From positions 1-64,000 of the forward strand of contig DLHY01000109.1 in NCBI GenBank assembly GCA_002483445.1: DNA of 64,000 nucleotides. Reading direction: 5' to 3'. Within the stretch, counting starts at the first letter, position 1, and each line of letters opens with the position of its first letter. The notes under the pieces were generated by a model, which was not told the DNA's origin, ran no database searches, and worked only from the letters and a program-made list of their open reading frames with translations. The DNA is from Blastocatellia bacterium UBA7656 (GTDB taxonomy: Bacteria; Acidobacteriota; Blastocatellia; UBA7656). The position numbers and the translations under genes were made by a program. Positions 32,862 through 40,040 of this stretch are shown one piece after another.

Positions 32862-35800
32862 ATGACTCTAATAAAACTCCGTGTCGCCTTCTGCATAAGC
32901 CTGCTTTTGTCCGGTTCGTTTGCCGCGCAAAGCGACAATCAAGCTCGCTCGCTCGAACAGGGCAAGCCTGTCCAAAGCGAGATCGCCGCAGGTCAGAGCC
33001 ATCATTATCTGCTCGATCTTGTCGAGGGTCAGTACGCTCGCGTCCTGTTGGAAAAGAACACGGCAGACCTGATTCTCGCCGTGTCCCGGCCCGATGGCGA
33101 GAGAATAACCGAAGCGAAAGGAGTGCCGCCCGAAGAGGCGCTCGGAGTAGTCCTCCTTGCGCACGTTTCCGGAAAGCACACTTTGGAAGTGCGCTCCGTT
33201 GCTAAAGATGGAGCCGCCATTCGTTACAAGTTGAGCGTGGCGGAACTGAGAGCCGCGACAGAAGAGGATCGCAATCGCGTTGCCGCTGCGAAGGCTTACA
33301 CGGAAGGGATGCGGTTGCTGGAAAAAGGCGACCAGCAATCCCTCAGAGAAGCAATCGAAAAATACAAAACGGCGATGTCGCTCTTCAAGGCCGCAGGCGA
33401 GCGCAAAGACGAAGCCTCTATGCTCGGTTACATAGGCTATGTTCATCAGCAGTTGAAGCAGTGGGCGGAGGCGATTGAGTCATACACGAACGCGCTCGCG
33501 CTTCATCGCGCAATCGGAAATCGTGAGGGCGAGGCTGTGACGCTCTACAACATCGCGAGGATTTATGACTCTTCAAACAATAAGCTAAAGGCGATAGATT
33601 TTTTCAATCAGGCGCTCGATGTCTATCGCGCGACGAACGACCGCCGGGGTGAAGCGGTGACGTTGCACTTCATTGCTTCAGCCCACTTTTCATTGAACGA
33701 GAGCGCCAAATCGCTCGACTTCTACGCTCATGCTCTTGCGGCTTACAGGGCGACTGGAAACCGGCAGGGAGAAGCGCAAGTGCTTTCTTCTATCGGAGGG
33801 GTTTACCTTGCGCTGAATGAAAATCAGAAGGCGGTGGATTTTTACAATAGCGCGCTGCCACTCTATCGCGCAACGGGCGACCGCCGCGGCGAAGCCTCTG
33901 CTCTTAATGGAATCGGTAGATCTCACTCTGCTTCGGGCCAGTATCAGAAGGCGCTCGACCTCTACGCCGAGGTGATTTCTATTTGCCGAGCTATTACTGA
34001 GCGCGCGGGCGAAGCTTTGGCGTTGAGCCACACTGCTGGAATCTATAGCGAGTTGGGAGACTATCAGCGCGCGCTGGATTTCTATGAACAGGCGCTCGCC
34101 GTTTATCGCGCCTCTAACAACCGTCGCGGCGAGGCGGTTGCGCTGCACAACATCGGACGTATCTACATATCGTTGAGCGAGCCTCAAAGAGCGCTTGACT
34201 GTTTCAATCAATCGCTCGCGCTCATTCGCGCCTCCGGCGACCAGCGTAGTGAAGCTTCCGTGCTCAACGGCATCGCGTCGGCTTACGTTTTGATGAACGA
34301 GATTCAAAAGGCGCTCGACTTCTACAATCAGGCGCTCGCGCTCAATCGCGCGAGCGGCAATCGACAGGGGGAAGCGGCAGCGCTTAACAACCTGGGACGC
34401 GCACACCTCTCACTGGGCTACACCGAGAAGGCGATTGATTTCCACAACGAAGCGCTCAAGCTCATCCGCGCCGTGAAGGATTCAAGGGGCGAAGCGCAAA
34501 TGTTATATAACCTCGCCCGCGCGCATCGGGCTGCCGGCAATCTCGCTCAAGCCCGCTCCGATAGTGAATATGCGATCCGAATAGCCGAGGCGCTGCGCCA
34601 GGGAGTTTCCGGCGACCAACTGCGCGCTTCTTTCTTTGCGTCAGTGCGAAACTTTTACGACCTCAACGTTGACCTCCTGATGCAACTCAACAGGCAGGAC
34701 CCATCGAAAGGGCTCGACTCCCTCGCGTTTGAAACGAGCGAGCGCGCCCGCGCTCGCAGCCTTTTAGAACTGCTGGCCGAAGCGAGAGCAGATATCCGCC
34801 AGGGCGTCGAGGCGACTCTGCTCATGCGCGAGCGAGGGCTTGGTGAGTTGATAGGTGCCAAAGCCGAGCGCCAGACCCAGATGCTCAGCGGCAAGCACAC
34901 TGCTGAACAAGCAGCGGCAGCAGCTAAGGAGATCGAATCACTGCTGACCGAGTATCAGCAGGTGCAATCGCAAATCCGCTCCACAAGCCCGCGATATGCC
35001 GCGCTAACTCAGCCGCGACCCGCAGGCCTCAACGACATTCAACGCCAGGTGCTTGACCGGGATACGCTGATCTTGCAATACGCGCTGGGCGAAGAGCGCA
35101 GCTATCTGTGGGCAGTCTCGCCGACTTCACTCACCAGCTACGAACTGCCCCGTCGCGCAGATATCGAATCGGCGGCGCGGCGGTTTTATGAACTGCTGCG
35201 AGGACGCGGCGAGGCCGAGACGCGAGGACGCGGGGAGTTGGAGGAAGCATCTCACCAACTGAGCCGGATGCTGCTCTCTCCGGTGGCCGACCGCCTTGAA
35301 TCGAAACGATTGGTTATTGTGGCCGACGGAATTCTGCACTACATCCCTTTTGCCGCTCTCTCTGTCCCTGAGCCGCAGAGTTCCGAGACACGGAGAGAGA
35401 CAATCGTCGAGTCCCCGCGTCCGCGCGTTCCCGCATCCTATGTTCCTTTGATCATGAGGCACGAAATAATAAGCCTTCCATCGGCGTCAGTGCTTGCCGA
35501 GATGAGGCGTGAGTTAGAGGGGCGCAAGCCAGCTCCCGGAGCGGTCGCAGTGTTCGCCGACCCGGTCTTCAGCACCGACGACACCAGGCTCAAATCACCA
35601 GGCAAACCACAGATGGATGAGCGATCTCTGACGCGAGACCTCGAACGCGCAATGCAAGATGTGGGCGGAGCAGGGTTCCCGCGCCTGCCATTTTCAAGGC
35701 GAGAGGCAGAGGCAATAATCGCCTCAGCCCCTCGCCAACAGTCAATCAAAGCTACGGACTTTGAGGCCAGCCGCGGCGCGGCTACAAGCCTCGACCTCAG

Positions 35801-36254
35801 TAACTATCGCATCATTCACTTCGCCACTCACGGGCTGCTCAACAGCCTTCACCCGGAGCTTTCGGGAATAGTGCTATCGATGGTTGATCAAAAGGGGCAA
35901 CCGCAAAACGGGTTCCTGCGATTGCATGAAGTCTACAACCTGAAACTCCCTGCCGAACTCGTTGTGTTGAGCGCGTGTCAAACGGGATTAGGGAAGGAGG
36001 TGCGAGGTGAAGGATTGGTGGGGCTGACGCGAGGGTTTATGTACGCGGGGGCGGCCCGCATAGTGGCGAGTTTGTGGAAAGTCGATGATGCTGCGACGGC
36101 GGATATGATGAAGCGATTCTACAGAGGGATATTCGTCAAGAGGCTGCGAGCAGCGGCGGCGCTGAGGGAAGCCCAGATCGAAATGTGGAAAGAGGAGCGA
36201 TGGCAATCGCCTTATTACTGGGCCGCGTTCGTATTGCAGGGCGAGTGGAAGTAA
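32862..36254 (+). CDS. Secreted TPR-CHAT protease
   Basis: 1130 residues from ATG 32862 (GAGGTG upstream; a GTG at 32853 is also in frame). Sec signal peptide RVAFCISLLLSGSFAAQS. Residues about 28-130 resemble a bacterial pre-peptidase (PPC-like) beta domain. From about 145 to 600 there are some eleven tetratricopeptide repeats with strict 40-residue spacing (A-x-D-F-Y-N-x-A-L ... G-N-R-x-G-E-A). The C-terminal CHAT domain is a caspase-like cysteine peptidase, with catalytic His in HFATHGLLN (about 990) and Cys in LSACQTGLG (about 1038). Secreted CHAT proteins are common in acidobacteria and cyanobacteria, with few known substrates. Two 7-bp-period repeats are inserted in its reading frame (35199-35243, 35371-35440). 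An ECF sigma/anti-sigma pair follows. Confidence 0.92.
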   Translation: MTLIKLRVAFCISLLLSGSFAAQSDNQARSLEQGKPVQSEIAAGQSHHYLLDLVEGQYARVLLEKNTADLILAVSRPDGERITEAKGVPPEEALGVVLLAHVSGKHTLEVRSVAKDGAAIRYKLSVAELRAATEEDRNRVAAAKAYTEGMRLLEKGDQQSLREAIEKYKTAMSLFKAAGERKDEASMLGYIGYVHQQLKQWAEAIESYTNALALHRAIGNREGEAVTLYNIARIYDSSNNKLKAIDFFNQALDVYRATNDRRGEAVTLHFIASAHFSLNESAKSLDFYAHALAAYRATGNRQGEAQVLSSIGGVYLALNENQKAVDFYNSALPLYRATGDRRGEASALNGIGRSHSASGQYQKALDLYAEVISICRAITERAGEALALSHTAGIYSELGDYQRALDFYEQALAVYRASNNRRGEAVALHNIGRIYISLSEPQRALDCFNQSLALIRASGDQRSEASVLNGIASAYVLMNEIQKALDFYNQALALNRASGNRQGEAAALNNLGRAHLSLGYTEKAIDFHNEALKLIRAVKDSRGEAQMLYNLARAHRAAGNLAQARSDSEYAIRIAEALRQGVSGDQLRASFFASVRNFYDLNVDLLMQLNRQDPSKGLDSLAFETSERARARSLLELLAEARADIRQGVEATLLMRERGLGELIGAKAERQTQMLSGKHTAEQAAAAAKEIESLLTEYQQVQSQIRSTSPRYAALTQPRPAGLNDIQRQVLDRDTLILQYALGEERSYLWAVSPTSLTSYELPRRADIESAARRFYELLRGRGEAETRGRGELEEASHQLSRMLLSPVADRLESKRLVIVADGILHYIPFAALSVPEPQSSETRRETIVESPRPRVPASYVPLIMRHEIISLPSASVLAEMRRELEGRKPAPGAVAVFADPVFSTDDTRLKSPGKPQMDERSLTRDLERAMQDVGGAGFPRLPFSRREAEAIIASAPRQQSIKATDFEASRGAATSLDLSNYRIIHFATHGLLNSLHPELSGIVLSMVDQKGQPQNGFLRLHEVYNLKLPAELVVLSACQTGLGKEVRGEGLVGLTRGFMYAGAARIVASLWKVDDAATADMMKRFYRGIFVKRLRAAAALREAQIEMWKEERWQSPYYWAAFVLQGEWK
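35199..35440. repeat. Facing heptad arrays inside the CHAT coding sequence
   Basis: CGAGGACGCGGCGAGG-type 7-bp words at 35199-35243 encode LRGRGEAETRGRGELEE. The complement, with TCCCCGC/GTCCGCG words, at 35371-35440 encodes QSSETRRETIVESPRPRVPA. The arrays flank about 130 bp of normal coding sequence and keep the frame. They resemble the intergenic arrays of this window and make low-complexity surface loops in the CHAT domain. Confidence 0.6.
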
Positions 36255-36283
36255 CGCCCGGCGCGGAGAAAGATGGATGTGCA

Positions 36284-36661
36284 ATGGGGAACATCAGAAG
36301 TTACAAAGAGCTTCGGGTCTATCAGGCTGCGATGGAAGCAGCCATGCGAATCTTTGAATTGACAAAAAGATTTCCAGCCGAAGAAAAGTTTTCTATGGTG
36401 GATCAGATGCGACGCTCGTCGAGGTCTGTATGCGCCAACATCGGCGAAGCCGGACGCAAACGGCGATACCCGGCGCACTTTGTCAGCAAATTGAGCGACC
36501 CGGAGAGTGAAGCCGAAGAGACCCGTGTGTGGCTTGAGTTTGCGCGCCGCTGCGGTTATATGACAGAAGCTGAGGCGCAGGAGTCGGATGATACTTACGA
36601 CAAAATACTAGGCCAGTTGGCGCGAATGCTGTCCGAGCCGGAGCAGTGGACTATCCGATAA
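36284..36661 (+). CDS. Four-helix-bundle protein (23S rRNA intervening-sequence type)
   Basis: 125 residues from ATG 36284; the frame continues upstream, but family members start near GNIRSYKELRVYQAAMEA. The motifs LRVYQAAMEAAMRIFELTKRFP, SMVDQMRRSSRSVCANIGEA and the closing LGQLARML are typical of the four-helix-bundle family (TIGR02436), originally found in 23S rRNA intervening sequences. Most copies, like this one, are not in rRNA and their function is unknown. It follows the CHAT gene by 29 bp and precedes the sigma factor gene by 62 bp. Confidence 0.88.
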   Translation: MGNIRSYKELRVYQAAMEAAMRIFELTKRFPAEEKFSMVDQMRRSSRSVCANIGEAGRKRRYPAHFVSKLSDPESEAEETRVWLEFARRCGYMTEAEAQESDDTYDKILGQLARMLSEPEQWTIR

Positions 36662-36663
36662 TT

Positions 36664-36716
36664 CGCCGCGTCCCCGACTCGTAGTCGAGTCAACCGTCTC
36701 TGCGTCTCCGCGTCGA
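36664..36716. repeat. GTCTCCGCGTC-type heptad repeat
   Basis: Seven-bp words (CGCGTCC, GTCTCTGC, GTCTCCGC) flank a CGACTCGTAGTCGAG palindrome just before the sigma factor gene. A similar array (CGTGTCGCCGCGTCCCCGCG) lies at 38351-38382, after the anti-sigma gene, so the sigma/anti-sigma pair is bracketed by the same repeat type. Confidence 0.55.
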
Positions 36717-36723
36717 TCAAGAC

Positions 36724-37353
36724 ATGATATCTCGAAAGAAAAACTGGACATTGACCCAGGATGCCCTGGATAAACTGCTGGCGCTCTTTGACCAGGAGCC
36801 GGAGCGCGCTGGCGTGAAGTATGAGCTTATGCGAGGGAAGCTCACGAGGTTCTTCCAGGGCCGCCGTTGCAGCCTCCCTGACGAACTGGCCGACGAGGTG
36901 ATGAATCGCGTAGCGCGCCGCGCCCAGGAAGGAGAAGAAATCCGGCTCGATACGCTTGCAGATTACTTCTATGGAGTGGCGCACAATGTATTGAGAGAGT
37001 TCCTGCGAAGTCCCGAAAATGCTTTTTCGTCGCTCGATGTGTCGCTCCCCTCCGCGCACCTTTCAGTGAACCCTGACAAGTTGGAAGAGCGGATGGCTGA
37101 AAAATACGAGTCCGAGCAGAGGCTCGAATGCCTTGAGTCGTGCGTGGCGAAGCTGCCAGCAGAGACGAGCAATCTGATCGTTTCATACTACGAAGAAGAA
37201 GAGGGCGCTAAAATCAGAAAACGTGAGCAACTGGCCGACTCAATGGGGATACCCATTAATGCTCTGCGGATTCGCGCTCACCGTATCCGCGCGAAACTGG
37301 AAAAGTGTGTGACAGAGTGCCTCAACCGCTCATCGGGTCATGAAATGGATTGA
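36724..37353 (+). CDS. ECF-like RNA polymerase sigma factor
   Basis: 209 residues. The N-terminal part (SLPDELADEVMNRVARRAQE ... LADYFYGVAHNVLREFLR) has the helical pattern of sigma region 2. The C-terminal part (CVAKLPAETSNLIVSYYEEE ... REQLADSMGIPINALRIRAH) is region 4, with the helix-turn-helix LADSMGIPINALRIRAHRIR. The region between contains a short Ser/Pro linker, as in ECF factors. The last 14 bases overlap the start of the anti-sigma-like gene. It would direct transcription of a dedicated regulon. Four downstream genes with a shared upstream motif are the obvious candidates. Confidence 0.82.
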   Translation: MISRKKNWTLTQDALDKLLALFDQEPERAGVKYELMRGKLTRFFQGRRCSLPDELADEVMNRVARRAQEGEEIRLDTLADYFYGVAHNVLREFLRSPENAFSSLDVSLPSAHLSVNPDKLEERMAEKYESEQRLECLESCVAKLPAETSNLIVSYYEEEEGAKIRKREQLADSMGIPINALRIRAHRIRAKLEKCVTECLNRSSGHEMD

Positions 37354-38308
37354 AGATTTTCGCAATGACATGTGGAGGGCAGCCTTGAAGACGCAAAACG
37401 AAAAAGATGAATTGTTCGTGCGCTACCTGCTCGGCCAGTTGAGCGAAGAAGAGCAACGGCAGGTCGAAAGAGAATACTTCAACGACGACGATTTTTACGA
37501 GCATCTGGAGGTCGTTGAAGATGATCTCGTAGACGCTTACGTCCGCGGAAGGCTTTCCGCATCTGAGCGGGAGTATTTTGAAAAGTACTTCCTGAGCTTT
37601 GCTGATCGCCGCGAGAAAGTGGAATTCGCGCGCGAGTGGAAGTCGTTCGTTTCCGACAAATCATCAGCAAAGCCAAAGGAGAAGGCGAAGCCGAACTGGC
37701 TCAGTTTTTTCCATAATCGCTTAGTTCTGATTCCTCTGGCCGCATCGCTGCTTCTTGCTCTTGGCGGTGCGTGGCTGGCGGTTCAGCTTATGCGGTTGAA
37801 TAACGAGATCGATCAGATGCGCGCTGAGAGAGCAGCGCAGGATAAAACCGAGCGGGAGTTGCACAATCAGGTGGCCGACGAGCGCCGCCGCAGCGAGGAA
37901 CTCCTCAAGGAATTGGAGGACGAGCGCAAGCGCAAAATAGAAGATCGTGCCTCCCAGCCGTCTCTTCCCATAGTAGCTTCGTTCATTCTCAGCCCCGGTC
38001 TGATCAGAGGAGGAGGCGAAGCCAGAAAACTCGCCGTGCCCCCTGATGCAACCGAGATCAGATTGCAGATTCTTTTCGAGACCAGCAATTACTCCAGCTA
38101 CGCGGCGGAGCTTCAGACCATAGAGGGACGCCGCGTTTGGAGTCAGCGCGGTCTGAGGGCCAGAGTGCGAGGCGAAGAGCGTTCAGTTATTGTGACGATG
38201 CCCGCCCGTGCGCTCAGAGACGAAGACTATATCCTGACTCTTAAAGGAATCACCCCCGCGGGCGAGATAAGAGATGTCGCCGAGTATGCCTTCAGGGTCG
38301 TAAAATAA
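37340..38308 (+). CDS. Membrane anti-sigma-like protein
   Basis: 322 residues. Residues 1-110 form a helical, cysteine-free domain (FVRYLLGQLSEEEQRQVERE ... VEDDLVDAYVRGRLSASERE) like the cytoplasmic sigma-binding domains of acidobacterial zf-HC2-related proteins, but without the zinc ligands. One membrane helix lies at 127-150, followed by a coiled coil (about 152-210, rich in Glu/Arg) and a beta-rich C-terminal domain (LPIVASFILSPGLIRGG to EYAFRVVK) that should be periplasmic. It overlaps the sigma gene by 14 bp, the usual arrangement for stoichiometric sigma/anti-sigma pairs. Its role as an anti-sigma factor is inferred from layout and similarity. Confidence 0.75.
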   Translation: MKWIEDFRNDMWRAALKTQNEKDELFVRYLLGQLSEEEQRQVEREYFNDDDFYEHLEVVEDDLVDAYVRGRLSASEREYFEKYFLSFADRREKVEFAREWKSFVSDKSSAKPKEKAKPNWLSFFHNRLVLIPLAASLLLALGGAWLAVQLMRLNNEIDQMRAERAAQDKTERELHNQVADERRRSEELLKELEDERKRKIEDRASQPSLPIVASFILSPGLIRGGGEARKLAVPPDATEIRLQILFETSNYSSYAAELQTIEGRRVWSQRGLRARVRGEERSVIVTMPARALRDEDYILTLKGITPAGEIRDVAEYAFRVVK

Positions 38309-38407
38309 CATCCCCTTCGCCACCATAACCTGCTCTTTTCCCCTTTGATCTCTCTCCGTGTCGCCGCGTCCCCGCGTCGAGCAAGCTGCGTCACTCGCCT
38401 GAGACGG

Positions 38408-38435
38408 GTGAAATGTTTTTCCGAATAACTCAATA
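38408..38435 (+). promoter_or_regulatory. Shared upstream motif, copy 1
   Basis: GTGAAATGTTTTTCCGAATA followed by ACTCAATA. It lies about 120 bp before the IPT/TIG gene. The same motif precedes three further genes at 39236, 39992 and 42634. It may be a promoter for the adjacent ECF-like sigma factor (inference). Confidence 0.6.
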
Positions 38436-38554
38436 GACGAATGAGGGATGAAACTCCCGGCGACCGGGAGCCTCGAATGGCGGGGCTGACCTGGATCGTA
38501 AACAAGGTCTTTGACAAGACAGACTCGATTTTAAGACTAAGGAGTATTTTGATC

Positions 38555-39148
38555 ATGACACGAAAGATATTTGCAGCAGCGATTTCAACATTAGCTATAA
38601 CGCTCGCATTTCTGGGACCGATTTCGAACACCGCGAATGCGCAAAACAACCTGCCGGTGATTTTCAATTTTACGCCGCTGAACGCGCCTCCGGGCACGCT
38701 CATTTCAATATCGGGCAGAAACCTGGGCGGTGCCGTCTCGGTGAGGTTCAACAGCGCGAATGCGCAATTCAGAGTCATCACGTCTGATTTCATTCAGGCC
38801 ATCGTTCCTGTTAATGCCGGCACAGGGCCGATATCTGTGACGACACCGTTCGGCACGGCACGCAGCGGAGCATTCTTCACCAGCGCGCAGCAGGGCGGAG
38901 GGGTTGAAATCTTTTTCACTTCGCCCGCAGCCGGACGTGTGGGGACGCAGGTGAGCATAACGGGCAGAAACTTTGCCACCACCGGCACTCGCGCAGTGCT
39001 GTTCAATGGAGTGAGGGCGAGATTCTTTGTTGTCTCCTCGGATCGGATCATAGCCCTCGTTCCTCAAGGCGCGACGACCGGCCCCATAAGAGTCGAGGGA
39101 GCGACCGGCATAGCCACGAGCCGAGGCTTTTTCAACGTGGTTCGATAA
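38555..39148 (+). CDS. Exported IPT/TIG-domain protein
   Basis: 197 residues from ATG 38555 (AAGGAG upstream; the open frame extends 38 codons further but without a ribosome binding site). The signal peptide MTRKIFAAAISTLAITLAF precedes two tandem IPT/TIG-type immunoglobulin folds, each with the motif P-x-G-T-x-x-S-I-x-G-R-N (APPGTLISISGRNLGGA; RVGTQVSITGRNFATTG) and a VPxxAxTGPI(R/S)V end. There are no catalytic residues. It is probably a surface or periplasmic binding protein, and the first gene carrying the shared upstream motif. Confidence 0.85.
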   Translation: MTRKIFAAAISTLAITLAFLGPISNTANAQNNLPVIFNFTPLNAPPGTLISISGRNLGGAVSVRFNSANAQFRVITSDFIQAIVPVNAGTGPISVTTPFGTARSGAFFTSAQQGGGVEIFFTSPAAGRVGTQVSITGRNFATTGTRAVLFNGVRARFFVVSSDRIIALVPQGATTGPIRVEGATGIATSRGFFNVVR

Positions 39149-39176
39149 CTCTTCTCATCACCGGAGAAACCGGGAG

Positions 39177-39204
39177 GCCCGGATCGTTGTCGATCCGGGC
39201 TTTG
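39177..39204 (+). terminator. Rho-independent-like terminator
   Basis: Perfect stem GCCCGGATCG - TTGT - CGATCCGGGC followed by TTTGT, 29 bp after the IPT/TIG gene. Confidence 0.75.
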
Positions 39205-39235
39205 TCGTCTATGCGCGCCTGCCGCCATTCGGGGG

Positions 39236-39265
39236 GCGAAATGTTTTTTCGAATTACTCAATCAG
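39236..39265 (+). promoter_or_regulatory. Shared upstream motif, copy 2
   Basis: GCGAAATGTTTTTTCGAATT followed by ACTCAATCAG, about 57 bp before the next start codon and directly after a terminator, so a promoter is expected at this place. Confidence 0.6.
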
Positions 39266-39321
39266 TAAGTGAAGCAGGAGGAAGAATCCGCGCGAAAACA
39301 ATGATCAGGGAGGATAAGAAA

Positions 39322-39897
39322 ATGAAAAGGGCTGTTGTAGTGTTGAGCATTCTGGTTGTGGCGATAGCGGCGATTGTGTTGGCCCCGGCTTACCTGAAGC
39401 GCAACTCCGTATCGGCAACGAGCACTGCCAAACTCATGATCTCCACACCCTTTCCGGTGACGAACGGACAGGTACTTTCACAAGCTGTCGTTAATGCGCT
39501 CTTTCCGGGAATTCAACCAAAAGCAGGCAAAAAGACCACGATCAACGGAGACGCCGATTTGGCGATCTATAACCGCACCAATCTATGTCCCGTTCCATCG
39601 GTCGCATCATTCATCGTCCGCGTAAAAGACAACAACACAGGAGCGATACTCGCAGAAGTTACCGGAAGCGTTCCGCCTGGGGATGATCGAAACTTTTCGG
39701 TTCGCGACCTGCTCCCCCCGCAGGTTTTTGGCGCGGAGGGAGTCGTTGACGTAAGGGTTGAAATAGGGCTGTTTCCGAAGGACTTCACGACTGCGAATAT
39801 AAGATACCGCCAGCTCTCAGCAAACGATGCCGCGGCGAAAGAATTCTTGCAGTTCCTGTTTTTTACGATGCTCTTCAGCGACCCTGAAGTCTTGTAA
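39322..39897 (+). CDS. Exported or membrane-anchored protein of unknown function
   Basis: 191 residues from ATG 39322 (GGGAGG upstream). An uncleaved-looking N-terminal helix (VVVLSILVVAIAAIVLAPAY) is followed by a beta-rich domain (KLMISTPFPVTNGQVLSQAV ... FIVRVKDNNTGAILAEVTGS ... DVRVEIGLFPKDFTTANIRY). I do not recognise the family. It carries the shared upstream motif and lies between the IPT/TIG and beta-helix genes, so it is likely coexpressed with them. Confidence 0.7.
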   Translation: MKRAVVVLSILVVAIAAIVLAPAYLKRNSVSATSTAKLMISTPFPVTNGQVLSQAVVNALFPGIQPKAGKKTTINGDADLAIYNRTNLCPVPSVASFIVRVKDNNTGAILAEVTGSVPPGDDRNFSVRDLLPPQVFGAEGVVDVRVEIGLFPKDFTTANIRYRQLSANDAAAKEFLQFLFFTMLFSDPEVL

Positions 39898-39991
39898 GTT
39901 GATCCTGAGTTGCTGAGTCACGGATGACTCGCCGCCATTGATCGGCCTGTCATCAGGGCCACCGCCCACGGGCGCATCCCGCTCTCGACAG

Positions 39992-40020
39992 GTGAAATGT
40001 TTTTTCGAATCAGTCAATCA
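39992..40020 (+). promoter_or_regulatory. Shared upstream motif, copy 3
   Basis: GTGAAATGTTTTTTCGAATC followed by AGTCAATCA. It ends only 21 bp before the start codon at 40041, so if it is a promoter the 5' leader is very short. Confidence 0.6.
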
Positions 40021-40040
40021 GTCAGTGATAGGGGAAACTT

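Noticed and set aside
33690..34406. Minus-strand frame opposite the CHAT repeats
   Set aside because: Mirrors the 40-residue TPR periodicity; no independent evidence of a gene.
36185..36283. N-terminal extension of the four-helix-bundle protein into the CHAT gene
   Set aside because: The family starts at the position encoded from 36284; the extension overlaps the CHAT coding region and is not conserved in type.
32862..38308. Type III-E CRISPR-like (Craspase) system, because of TPR-CHAT and sigma factor genes together
   Set aside because: No gRAMP/Cas7-11 gene or CRISPR array, and the CHAT protein is exported; only the general idea of protease-controlled sigma release is kept as a hypothesis.
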